64,000 nt of DNA. It comes from an uncultured Clostridia bacterium (GTDB lineage: Bacteria > Bacillota_A > Clostridia > TANB77 > CAG-508). The stretch's first letter is position 1. Each line of letters opens with the position of its first letter. Both the position numbers and the translations under genes were made by a program. The DNA lies in assembly GCA_944393405.1 (NCBI GenBank), contig CALYAC010000001.1, positions 62,001 to 126,000 on the forward strand, given 5' to 3'. Of the stretch, positions 27,058 through 35,702 are shown one piece after another. The notes under the pieces are model-generated. The model worked only from the letters and a program-made list of their open reading frames with translations, was not told where the DNA came from and made no database searches.

Positions 27058-27954
27058 TTAATATTTACTATATAAAAGCTTTAAGCTTCTATCTTTTTCT
27101 ATTAAAATGATTTTTTCTATAACTTTTATCTCATATAATTTTTTTAATATTGGATTTAAAATAATATCATTTAAGGTACTTCCGTGAGCTGTAAATATTC
27201 CTTTTATTCCAGAACACACAGCATAATTTATTGCTAAAACATCTTCTGCAGTTCCTATTTCATCAGCAACAATTACATTTGGATTCATGGATCGTATAAG
27301 CATTTTCATTCCTATATCTTTTGATACATTATCTAATATGTCTGTTCTTTTTCCTAAATCATTTTGAGGTATACCTTTATACATTGCAGCAATTTCTCCT
27401 CTTTCATCAACCACTCCAACATTAATTCCTTTAAACCCAATTTCTTCTATTCCATCACTTATATTTCTTACACAATCTCGTAATAGTGTAGTTTTACCTC
27501 TTCCAGGTGGAGATAATATTATTGAATTAAATACTGTATTTTCTTTAATATTTAGTATGTATTTAAGTATTTTATTACTGCATCCTATTATTTCTTTTGC
27601 AATTCTAAAATTTAAACTATATATATGTGATATATTAATTACTTGTCCTTCTTTAAAAACAATGCTACCTGTGATTCCGACTCTATGTCCACCCTTTATT
27701 GTTATATATCCGTTGCAAATTTGATTTTGATATGTATAAATTGAGTTATCACATATTTTTTGAAGAATTTCTAAAATTTCTTTTGATGAAACTATATAAT
27801 TTAAGATATATTCTACTTGTCCTATTTTTAATAAAATTTCTCTATCTACTCTAATTCTAATTTCTTCTAATAAATTAAAATCATCACTAAATTCTTGGAT
27901 ACATTGTTTAATACCATATGGAAAATAGTTAATAACTTCAGCTAACTTATCCAT
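27058..27954 (-). CDS. spoIIIAA: Stage III sporulation protein AA, secretion-type ATPase
   Basis: SpoIIIAA (298 aa) is the cytoplasmic ATPase thought to energise the mother-cell channel. The Walker A motif is SPPGRGKTTLLRDC (about 148-161) and the Walker B region is PNVIVADEIGTAEDV. The N-terminal ~110 residues form the family-specific domain with EIRIRVDREILL. It is the first gene of the operon, following a 148-base gap after the terminator of the downstream-oriented 695-aa gene. I could not identify a convincing sigma-E promoter. Confidence 0.95.
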   Translation of the reverse strand: MDKLAEVINYFPYGIKQCIQEFSDDFNLLEEIRIRVDREILLKIGQVEYILNYIVSSKEILEILQKICDNSIYTYQNQICNGYITIKGGHRVGITGSIVFKEGQVINISHIYSLNFRIAKEIIGCSNKILKYILNIKENTVFNSIILSPPGRGKTTLLRDCVRNISDGIEEIGFKGINVGVVDERGEIAAMYKGIPQNDLGKRTDILDNVSKDIGMKMLIRSMNPNVIVADEIGTAEDVLAINYAVCSGIKGIFTAHGSTLNDIILNPILKKLYEIKVIEKIILIEKDRSLKLLYSKY

Positions 27955-28010
27955 TTTATTTTCTCCTTTTTCTTTGTCTTTTGAATTTATCTATATCTTT
28001 ATAAAAAATA

Positions 28011-28047
28011 AAAATACAACATATATTAAATATATATGCTGTATTTT
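28011..28047 (-). terminator. Hairpin terminator of the 695-aa gene
   Basis: A stem of about 15 bp with one mismatch (28011-28025 with 28033-28047). The minus strand continues with a T-rich tail (TTTTTATTTTTTAT). It lies between the 695-aa gene's stop and spoIIIAA. Confidence 0.75.
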
Positions 28048-28102
28048 ATTTTTTAGAACTATATTTATTATAATTTTTTAATTATTATAATTAATTTTTA
28101 TT

Positions 28103-30190
28103 TTAGTTTATAAAGCTTTGTGCATCTGTCATCATATTGCTCATTGTACTACTATTAGATACAGTATTTGTAGTTGTTGTATTTGCATTATTAGTTGTAT
28201 TTCCTGAATTAGTAGTTGTACTTGCAGGAGAAATATATACAGTAGTTATTTTTCCTGAAGTAGAATCTTTACCAAATGATATATTATACATTGATGCATC
28301 TATGATTGCTGCTTTTACTTGACTTAGATATGTAGAATCTGTATAATTTTGATTTATTTCTGATGAGTTAACAGTTGTGTTTCCTGTTGTAGGTAATACT
28401 TGTATTTTATTGTTATTATCTGTTTCTACTAAATTATGATTTACTATTGTATCAATTAATGTTTTAACTCTTGAACCTGTTACATTTCCTTCATATGCTG
28501 TAAATTCACTATTATATGCTGTAGCGGCTTCTTGCCCCATGTTAGAGTTTGTTACAGCATTTTCTGCTTGAGATTGTATTATTGCTGAAATAGCAGGGGT
28601 TAAAGTCCACATAAATACTGGATTTATTGCTTCTGTTGGATATCCTATTTGTGTCATATGTTGTGCATTAATTTGTGACAAACTTTGTGCATATTGCATT
28701 AAGAATGGTAAGTTTTCATTTGCTGAATGATTATTTAAAACGTATGCATATGTATCATCTATTCCATCAATTGTAACTTCATTTCCAAATGTTAGATTCT
28801 TTTCTAAAGTATATGTCATTTTAGCAGTTTCTGGTTCTTGAACATTTAATGTGATTTTTTCAGATGGAGTATCTGTATTTAATTTAGCATATTCCATATT
28901 AATAGTAATATAATTAATTCCATTATATGTTACATTCATTGTATAAGATGTGCTCGCTTCATCAGCTTGAGTTTTTGAAACCTCAAATAAAACTTTTTCT
29001 GGTTCTTCCTCTTCAGTTGGATTAGATATAATTTCAGTTGTTTCACCAGTAGTAGCTGTATATGTATTTGGTGTGCTACTTGTATAATTGTTTAAATTAT
29101 TATTTGAATTATAACTTGAGTTATAATCTGTATTGTAATCTGTATTATAGTTTGTATTATTTGTATTTGAACTTGTTATATCATCTGCTTCTGTAACTTC
29201 TAAAGCTAATTTTGATGTTGATCTTTTATTTTCTGTTACTTGTATTCTTAAATTTCCACCAGTAATTGTTTTTGAATCTATATCATTTTTTAATTCTAAA
29301 ACATTCTCTGAAGTAAGTTGAGTTGTTTGATTTGTTGTTCCACTTACTGATGAATAAGTTTGAACTAAGTTAAGGTCTGTTGACATTTCACTATATATAG
29401 AATTTAATTTATCAATCATTCTTTGGTCTTCGCTTAGCCTTTGTAAAGTTTGTGATAGAATATCTTTTACTTCTTGAAGAGTAAGATTTAGTTCATAACT
29501 AACTGTTCCATCTTCATTTTCTATTTTTGTAAATTTATCTTCTGAAATTCCTTCATACATTGGTGTAATATATGTTTCTTTAATATGAGTTTTTTCATCA
29601 TCTGTTAAGTTTAATGATTCTATATCAGGTATTTCTATTTTATTAGGAACTCCTGATATATTTGTTGCACCTAAAGCTTGAAGTAATGCTGGTATATTGT
29701 TATTATCTACTGCTACAAAATTTGATTCAGAAATATTATTTACTAATATTCCATATCTGTCACCATCTTGTCTAAATGTGAATGGTAAATTAACAGAATC
29801 TGTATAATTTACTTTGAAGTTTTCTTCAATTTTTTTGTTTGTTTTATCAACTTTACCATTAAATGTTATGTTTGTATTATTTGCTGTTTGTATTGCTGAT
29901 TGAAGTTCTTGAGGTATATTTGTTGTTGCTGAGTCAGCTAAAATTTCAACATTAGCTGAAATTTTACCATTACTTTCATATGGTTTTATGTCTTTTCTTG
30001 TTTCGTAATCAGTTAATAATTTTGGTATAAATTCATTTTCTTCTAAAACTTGTGATGTATATTTTGCAAATAATTCTTTATCTGACTTAAATATGTCTGT
30101 TCCTAAGAATAAATATGCAAAAACACCTGCTACAATAAGTAATACAACTAATATTGATATTACTACAATTAATAATGTTTTTTTCTTCAT
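28103..30190 (-). CDS. Large secreted/membrane-anchored protein of unknown function
   Basis: The product (695 aa) begins with a signal-anchor helix (about 6-30, no lipobox cysteine). It continues as an extracytoplasmic protein with repeated beta-rich segments (NVEILADSATTNIPQEL, ITFNGKVDKTNKKIEENFKV) that recall large lipoprotein-like periplasmic domains. A low-complexity Asn/Tyr/Ser linker (about 340-375) and a Thr/Asn-rich tail split the protein into two halves. I recognise no enzyme motif. GGGGG precedes the start. The gene is single with its own terminator. Confidence 0.7.
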   Translation of the reverse strand: MKKKTLLIVVISILVVLLIVAGVFAYLFLGTDIFKSDKELFAKYTSQVLEENEFIPKLLTDYETRKDIKPYESNGKISANVEILADSATTNIPQELQSAIQTANNTNITFNGKVDKTNKKIEENFKVNYTDSVNLPFTFRQDGDRYGILVNNISESNFVAVDNNNIPALLQALGATNISGVPNKIEIPDIESLNLTDDEKTHIKETYITPMYEGISEDKFTKIENEDGTVSYELNLTLQEVKDILSQTLQRLSEDQRMIDKLNSIYSEMSTDLNLVQTYSSVSGTTNQTTQLTSENVLELKNDIDSKTITGGNLRIQVTENKRSTSKLALEVTEADDITSSNTNNTNYNTDYNTDYNSSYNSNNNLNNYTSSTPNTYTATTGETTEIISNPTEEEEPEKVLFEVSKTQADEASTSYTMNVTYNGINYITINMEYAKLNTDTPSEKITLNVQEPETAKMTYTLEKNLTFGNEVTIDGIDDTYAYVLNNHSANENLPFLMQYAQSLSQINAQHMTQIGYPTEAINPVFMWTLTPAISAIIQSQAENAVTNSNMGQEAATAYNSEFTAYEGNVTGSRVKTLIDTIVNHNLVETDNNNKIQVLPTTGNTTVNSSEINQNYTDSTYLSQVKAAIIDASMYNISFGKDSTSGKITTVYISPASTTTNSGNTTNNANTTTTNTVSNSSTMSNMMTDAQSFIN

Positions 30191-30250
30191 TATTTTTCCC
30201 CCTTGTTATATTTTATATAATTTATTTATTATAATATTAATATCAAATTA

Positions 30251-30291
30251 AAAAGCAGAATATATATAGATGCTATATAAACTCTGCTTTT
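30251..30291 (-). terminator. Terminator of yebC
   Basis: AAAAGCAG/CTGCTTTT arms (30251-30258 and about 30284-30291) with additional AT pairing inside, followed by T-rich sequence on the minus strand. Confidence 0.6.
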
Positions 30292-30337
30292 ACTAATATA
30301 TATTATCATTTAATTTATCTTTTGATTATTTATTAAA

Positions 30338-31063
30338 TTATTCTTCCCAATTATGATATACATTCATTACATCATCTAAATCCTCAAGATTATCAATTAA
30401 TCTTTGCATTTTTTCTCCATCTTTTTCATCTAATTTAACATATGTAGATGGAACCATTTGAATTTCAGCTTCTAAGAATTCTATACCTTTTCCTTCTAAT
30501 GCTTCCCTTACATCTGAAAAAGATTCTGGTGTTGTTGTTATTTCATAACACTCATCCGTTGCTTCAAAATCCTCTGCTCCACTTTCCAAAGCAAGCATCA
30601 TCATATCATCTTCAGATAAATTTGTTGACTCTCTTTCTATAACAATTACACCTTTTTTAGAGAACATATATGATACGCAACCTGATGTTCCTAAATTTCC
30701 TCCTGCTCTATCAAAAGCATGTCTTACATCTGCAGCTGTTCTGTTTTTATTATCTGTACTTGCTTCAACTATAACAGCTACACCATTTATTCCATATCCT
30801 TCATAAGTTATTTCCTCATAGTTTTCACTGTTATTTGCTCCTGATGCTTTTTTTATTGCATTATTTATTGTATCATTAGGCATATTATTTGCCTTACATT
30901 TTGCTATTACATCTTTTAGTTTAGAATTACCGGCCGGATCAGGACCACCTTGCTTAACTGCTATTAATAATTCTCTACCTAATTTTGTAAATATTTTTCC
31001 CCTTGCAGCATCTGCTTTACCCTTTTTTGCTTGAATATTATGCCATTTTGAATGTCCTGACAT
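30338..31063 (-). CDS. yebC: YebC/PmpR-family protein
   Basis: The protein (241 aa) has the invariant start [25 protein letters not shown] and the three-domain YebC fold. Family members act as transcription regulators or, in the TACO1/YebC2 branch, help ribosomes translate proline-rich stretches. Length is standard. AAGGAGG precedes the ATG. Which branch it belongs to cannot be decided here. Confidence 0.96.
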   Translation of the reverse strand: MSGHSKWHNIQAKKGKADAARGKIFTKLGRELLIAVKQGGPDPAGNSKLKDVIAKCKANNMPNDTINNAIKKASGANNSENYEEITYEGYGINGVAVIVEASTDNKNRTAADVRHAFDRAGGNLGTSGCVSYMFSKKGVIVIERESTNLSEDDMMMLALESGAEDFEATDECYEITTTPESFSDVREALEGKGIEFLEAEIQMVPSTYVKLDEKDGEKMQRLIDNLEDLDDVMNVYHNWEE

Positions 31064-31287
31064 GGTTAAATTCCTCCTTCTTTATTTTATATTTTAAAAT
31101 TTATTAGTTAAATTTTTGCATAAAATTATAACTTTTGATATTTTATCACATTTTTTTTATTTTGTGTAGTATTTTTTATAAATATATTTTTATCTAAAAA
31201 AATACTTTGATTTTATATTATTTTGTTATAATAAATATAGTGGAGGAAACAGCATCAAATGATAACCATCTCCCCCACCTTCTGGAT

Positions 31288-31944
31288 TTAAATCATGAGC
31301 AAAACTGCAATCAAGTTGTTAAAACCATGTAAAGCAATCGTTACCCATATGTCCTGTGTTTTGTAATATCGATACCCATAATAGAATGACCTTATTGCAT
31401 ACATCCAAATATGCAATAGAGGACTTGTATCGCCAAACACATGAAATGCAGAAAACACAATACTCGAAATCAAAATGTAGAGCACTTCATTTTTTATAAA
31501 CTTATATGGTATAAATCTGAAGATATACTCTTCAATGAAAGGTCCTACAATAAGTAACATCATAATAACAGATGTTATTGCAGAACTTTGAGCTGTACTT
31601 TCTACACTTGTCTGATTGTTTGGTTCTCCAAAGAATCCAGTCATTATTGTCGAAACAATAATTGAAAGTATCCATACAGGGATAAATTTACAAATCTCTT
31701 TTAAGATCTTTTTAATCTCTCCCTTTAGTCTAAGTAGCAAATTACCGCTCTTCTTTTCTCGGCAAATAGTAAGGTCCATAAGCAACCCACTTGCGAATGT
31801 TATCGCCATAAAAATAAAGATAATCATCCAGATGGTTGAAGGAACAAATATCTCAGCCGACAGCAGAATCGCAAAAGCTACAAACGACACATAAAAACTT
31901 ATTGCCAATATTTTCCGCATTTTGATTGCATTAGTCATTTTCAT
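31288..31944 (-). CDS. CPBP-family intramembrane glutamic endopeptidase (Abi/Rce1-type)
   Basis: The product (218 aa) has about six transmembrane helices and the three family motifs: FIEEYIFRF (EExxxR), FSAFHVFG (FxxxH) and HGFNN near the C-terminus. Such proteins cut peptides within the membrane and are linked to CAAX-like processing and bacteriocin self-immunity. The base composition is visibly higher in G+C than in yebC or the GH73 gene, suggesting acquisition. No bacteriocin gene is visible beside it. Confidence 0.88.
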   Translation of the reverse strand: MKMTNAIKMRKILAISFYVSFVAFAILLSAEIFVPSTIWMIIFIFMAITFASGLLMDLTICREKKSGNLLLRLKGEIKKILKEICKFIPVWILSIIVSTIMTGFFGEPNNQTSVESTAQSSAITSVIMMLLIVGPFIEEYIFRFIPYKFIKNEVLYILISSIVFSAFHVFGDTSPLLHIWMYAIRSFYYGYRYYKTQDIWVTIALHGFNNLIAVLLMI

Positions 31945-32098
31945 GTAAATCCATCCTTTCCTTTGCTTGACTAAACAATTGTTACTGTCATTTAAGAATC
32001 TGCTATTGCTAGCAAGATGCTTATCTGCATGTTTAAATTATACCACTATTCCTGTTTTATGTAAAGTTCTTATATGCTTTATATAATAATTACCATTA

Positions 32099-33175
32099 TT
32101 ATTTTATATTTTCGTATACCGGTATTATAAAATTTAAATTTGAATCTATTGTCTGTGAAGCATTATAAATTGCTCTCATATTTATAGCTTCAGATTCTGG
32201 AGCTAATAAATTTTGCATATATTGATTAGTATATAATTCCCCATCAATGTTAATAACATCAAATTTTTGTAAATATAAAGTATTTTGCCCTACATCAATA
32301 TATCCATTTTTAACGAAATCTACTCCTCCTATTAACGCTTTTTCTATACTATTCCATCCTTGTTCGTATGCATACTTAGCAGCATTTTCTATAATTTCAC
32401 TACTTGAATTTCCTGTTGCATTTATATTAAAAGGATTATATACAATTATACCATTATATTCGTATCCTCTTGAAAGAGTTGTACCATCTCTTCCTTGTTC
32501 TTGTATGAGTCTCGATGTAATAAAATATGGATCTACATTAGCATTTTTACCCGCTTCAATTAATGCTTTAGCAATACTTTCTCCTTCCAAAAACGAACCT
32601 TCTGTAAGATACATTATTCCATTAATTGTTTGAGCTCCCTCTGTATATTTTAATTCTAAAAACTGGAATATATTTTCTTCATTTAATATATTACGTGGAT
32701 CCATTTTATTTTCAGTTGCTTTATCAGACGCACATACCCATGTCCCATTATCATATCTTTTATCTTTATCAATATCACATCTCCAATCATCTGGATAATC
32801 AGATGAATCTGGAATTAGATTTAATGGACTTATTCTATAATCAGAATGTCCTTCATTTTTTATCACTTCATTCCAATCTAACCTAGTATATAGCAGCGTA
32901 AAAGTCCAATTTGGATGATTTTTCTTTAATTTGTCAATTAGTTCTTTATATCCAGGATATTTATTTTCATTTAGATTAGATCCATCATATATTTCATATT
33001 TTTGTTTACTACTTTCAGCAATATTTATTAAAATAGATGTAGTCAATATTGTTACTATTAATATAATTCCTAAAACAATTTTAATTTTATTAGGTACATT
33101 TTTTATTTTTTCTTTTACTATTTTTATAAAATTATTAATTGATTCTTTTATTTCTTCTATTTTATCTCTTCTCAT
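32099..33175 (-). CDS. Membrane-anchored endo-beta-N-acetylglucosaminidase (GH73-like)
   Basis: The product (358 aa) has a basic cytoplasmic N-terminus, one transmembrane helix (about 32-50) and an extracellular domain. That domain carries the glucosaminidase motifs IMYLTEGSFLEGESIAKAL, ITSRLIQEQGRDGT and YNPFNINATG seen in LytD-type enzymes. It should cleave peptidoglycan glycan strands during wall turnover. Its ATG overlaps the stop of a four-codon frame (33172-33186) that owns the ribosome site, suggesting coupled initiation. Confidence 0.9.
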   Translation of the reverse strand: MRRDKIEEIKESINNFIKIVKEKIKNVPNKIKIVLGIILIVTILTTSILINIAESSKQKYEIYDGSNLNENKYPGYKELIDKLKKNHPNWTFTLLYTRLDWNEVIKNEGHSDYRISPLNLIPDSSDYPDDWRCDIDKDKRYDNGTWVCASDKATENKMDPRNILNEENIFQFLELKYTEGAQTINGIMYLTEGSFLEGESIAKALIEAGKNANVDPYFITSRLIQEQGRDGTTLSRGYEYNGIIVYNPFNINATGNSSSEIIENAAKYAYEQGWNSIEKALIGGVDFVKNGYIDVGQNTLYLQKFDVINIDGELYTNQYMQNLLAPESEAINMRAIYNASQTIDSNLNFIIPVYENIK

Positions 33176-33186
33176 ATTAGAAACAT
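33172..33186 (-). promoter_or_regulatory. Four-codon upstream frame coupled to the glucosaminidase start
   Basis: AAGGAA followed 6 bases later by ATG TTT CTA ATA TGA (MFLI). The TGA overlaps the main ATG in an ATGA junction. The main ATG lies about 15 bases from the ribosome site, a distance at which direct initiation would be weak. Confidence 0.5.
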
Positions 33187-33228
33187 ATCACTTTCCTTCA
33201 TTTGTGTTTTAATTAATTAGTATATAAT

Positions 33229-33263
33229 AAAGAAGATTTAAAAAAGCAATTTAAACCTTCTTT
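33229..33263 (-). terminator. Terminator of the HD-domain gene
   Basis: AAAGAAG(A/G)TTTAAA arms (33229-33242 with 33250-33263) form a 13-14-bp stem with one mismatch, followed by T-rich minus-strand sequence. Confidence 0.7.
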
Positions 33264-33290
33264 AAAATTTAGTTTTTAACTTATATTATC

Positions 33291-34196
33291 TTAAATTCTC
33301 TTTCCATTAGCTATTGGCTTTAAATCTCGTATTTTAACATCAGGCAAATCTATATCTGGTATTTCATTTTGAGATATATTTTCAAATTCATTAAAATAAT
33401 CTAATAATTGTTTATCATAAGTGTTTTTTAATTTATTTATAATATTTTCTTCTGTAGAAGTAAATAATTCTGAATATGTAATATATTTTTTGTCAATACC
33501 ATATTTTGCTATTTTAGCAAGTAATTCCATCATATAATTGTCTTCTTTAGAATGACAGTATATATCAATACTTTTACTAACGCTTACAACTTTATCTGCT
33601 ACTTCTTTTGTTTTAAAACCTATTTCGTTATCATATATATGAATATCATTTATTATATTTTTTATATCATCATATTGGATATTTTTAGTCCAAGCAATTC
33701 CTGTTAGTATAACTCCATCCAGCCTATCTGCACATAGTTTTGGTCTATCATTATCCACAATACTATATTTTTTAAAATTAATAATATCATCAATATTAAT
33801 ATTATCTTCTTTTAAGCATTTTAATAAATATTTATCTTTTTTTATTATATCTTCTGTGTATTCTTCTGTACTTTCTTGTTTTTTATAATCTTTATTCATA
33901 TAATCTATTACATGTGAAAAGCAAGGTGTAGAGATATCATGAAATAGCCCAGCAAGAGTTGCTTTTTTATCTTTAGTGCATTTCCATGTTAGTAAAGCAA
34001 CTGTTAAAGAATGATCAAATCTAGTAATATGTTCTTTAAAATTATATATGTTTTTTGATGCATAATCCATTCCACAAAAATACCCTATTTTTTCTAATCT
34101 TTTTAAGGACGGAGCTTCTAAATATTTTTCTAAAAACTCAGGCTTTTCTTCACATTTTAATTCATTTAAATAAAATTTTAATAAATTTTCTTTCAT
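33291..34196 (-). CDS. HD-domain phosphohydrolase-like protein
   Basis: The product (301 aa) carries an HD domain: H62 in ITRFDHSLTVALL, the H86-D87 pair in AGLFHDIST, and a downstream aspartate in the CADRLDGVI segment. HD proteins bind divalent metals and hydrolyse nucleotides or phosphodiesters. The nearest relatives by feel are uncharacterised HD hydrolases, so the substrate is unknown. It has no signal or membrane segment. It lies 100 bases downstream of larC on the same strand. Confidence 0.85.
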   Translation of the reverse strand: MKENLLKFYLNELKCEEKPEFLEKYLEAPSLKRLEKIGYFCGMDYASKNIYNFKEHITRFDHSLTVALLTWKCTKDKKATLAGLFHDISTPCFSHVIDYMNKDYKKQESTEEYTEDIIKKDKYLLKCLKEDNINIDDIINFKKYSIVDNDRPKLCADRLDGVILTGIAWTKNIQYDDIKNIINDIHIYDNEIGFKTKEVADKVVSVSKSIDIYCHSKEDNYMMELLAKIAKYGIDKKYITYSELFTSTEENIINKLKNTYDKQLLDYFNEFENISQNEIPDIDLPDVKIRDLKPIANGKRI

Positions 34197-34296
34197 ACAT
34201 TTTCCTACTTTTATTAATTTTTAATTATCTAAAATTTATATTTTTATTTTTATATTATCCTAACTTATTTTATAAAAACTATTTATTTTAATTTCA

Positions 34297-35523
34297 TTAA
34301 TTAAACTCATTTAACTTATACAATTCTTTTAAAGGTATATTGTTTTTACTTGCTACTTCTTTTAAACTTTCATATTCTGGATATATATATGTTTCTCCAT
34401 TGTATTTAACTTTTTTAGCTTTAATTTCTCCAAATTTTGTTTTTACTTCTATCTTTTCTCTTTTAAGTTCTGTTCTATATTCAGATCTATATCTAATACC
34501 AATTGTTGTTGTTTCTCTGAATATTATTTTTTGTAAATTAAGTATATCTTCCTTTCTACAAGCAACTGTCATTATATATGCTGGTCTATTCTTTTTCATA
34601 AAAATTGGAGTAAAGAATACATCTAATGCACCATTTTTAAATAAAAGCTCTTCTGTATGTCCTAAAATTTCACCACTGCAATCATCTATATTGGTTTCCA
34701 TTACAATAAAGTTTTTACAAGGATCTTCCATATCACCTAAATATACTTTTAATACATTTGGAATACTAAGATCTTTATATCCTGCACCCCAACCAACCTT
34801 TTTTGTTACCATTGCTGGAAGCATAGTAAAATCTTCTGCAAGTTCAGCTATAATTGCTGCACCTGTTGGAGTAACAAGTTCTGTATCTACTTCAATTTGT
34901 CTAAATTTAACATTTGAAGAAGCAAATATTTCTGTCGTAGCAGGTACTGGAACTGCCATAGTTCCATGCGCACACTCTATAAATCCATATCCATCATTAA
35001 CAATACTAGATATAATTTTGTCCGGATTTATTTTATTTATCAATATAGCGGTTCCAACAATATCAACTATTGAGTCAATTGCACCAACTTCATGGAAATG
35101 AACTTCCTCTAATGGTTTGTTATGTACTTTAGATTCTGCCTTTGCAACTCTTAAAAATATTCTTTTAGCTAAATCTTTAGATTTTTCATCTATTGAACTT
35201 TCGTCTATTATCTCATTTACATCATTTAAATTTCTATGTGCATGGTGGTGATGAGCATGATTATGTTCATGTTCATGAATATTTTCATTATCTTGATGTT
35301 CATGCTCATGATGGTGATTACACTCTTCATCTAATATAACATCTACATATTTACCTGTAATTCCATTTTTCACTTTACTTGATATCTCTATTTTATATCC
35401 ATCTATATTTAATTTCTTTAATTCATTTAATAAGAAATTATCATCTCCTATAATTTCTAATAGCGCTCCAAGAGTCATATTCCCACTAATACCACTTGAA
35501 CAATCAAAATATAATGTTTTCAT
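34297..35523 (-). CDS. larC: LarC, nickel-pincer cofactor synthesis protein
   Basis: LarC (408 aa) inserts nickel, using CTP, into the pyridinium-based pincer cofactor of lactate racemase and related enzymes. The start MKTLYFDCSSGISGNMTLGALL and the conserved HFHEVGAIDSIVDIVG and ETNIDDCSGE blocks are diagnostic. Residues about 69-96 are histidine-rich (18 His), a likely nickel store. The LarC1 and LarC2 parts are one open frame, with no programmed frameshift as in Lactobacillus plantarum. larA, larB and larE are not in the window. The promoter is AdhR-type. Confidence 0.93.
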   Translation of the reverse strand: MKTLYFDCSSGISGNMTLGALLEIIGDDNFLLNELKKLNIDGYKIEISSKVKNGITGKYVDVILDEECNHHHEHEHQDNENIHEHEHNHAHHHHAHRNLNDVNEIIDESSIDEKSKDLAKRIFLRVAKAESKVHNKPLEEVHFHEVGAIDSIVDIVGTAILINKINPDKIISSIVNDGYGFIECAHGTMAVPVPATTEIFASSNVKFRQIEVDTELVTPTGAAIIAELAEDFTMLPAMVTKKVGWGAGYKDLSIPNVLKVYLGDMEDPCKNFIVMETNIDDCSGEILGHTEELLFKNGALDVFFTPIFMKKNRPAYIMTVACRKEDILNLQKIIFRETTTIGIRYRSEYRTELKREKIEVKTKFGEIKAKKVKYNGETYIYPEYESLKEVASKNNIPLKELYKLNEFN

Positions 35524-35578
35524 AACTCCTCCTTAAACATATCTTAATTAAAAAACATTTTATAGTTTTGTAGTTTAT

Positions 35579-35609
35579 TGTATATCACTTAAAGTTTGCT
35601 CCAAGTCAA
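35579..35609 (-). promoter_or_regulatory. AdhR-type MerR promoter of larC
   Basis: Minus strand: TTGACT (35604-35609), 19-base spacer, TATACA (35579-35584). The spacer contains CTTGGAG-N4-CTTTAAG. The over-long spacer with a centred dyad is the hallmark of MerR-activated promoters. Confidence 0.8.
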
Positions 35610-35647
35610 TATTTTTTATAAATTTAATATGCATTTTATTATATCAT

Positions 35648-35689
35648 AAAAAAAGGATTATTTTATATAATATTAAATAAAATAATCCT
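35648..35689 (-). terminator. Terminator of the DUF4173 gene
   Basis: A perfect 12-bp stem (35654-35665 with 35678-35689) followed on the minus strand by six or more T. Confidence 0.85.
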
Positions 35690-35702
35690 GCTTTATCAAA
35701 TC

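Noticed and set aside
27955..28020. Sigma-E promoter before spoIIIAA
   Set aside because: I could not find a -10 element close to the sigma-E consensus, so I do not call one.
29070..29170. Possible short direct repeats in the 695-aa gene
   Set aside because: The repeated DNA encodes an Asn/Tyr-rich low-complexity linker; it is not a CRISPR or insertion element.
34297..35523. Programmed frameshift in larC
   Set aside because: LarC1 and LarC2 parts are in one uninterrupted frame.
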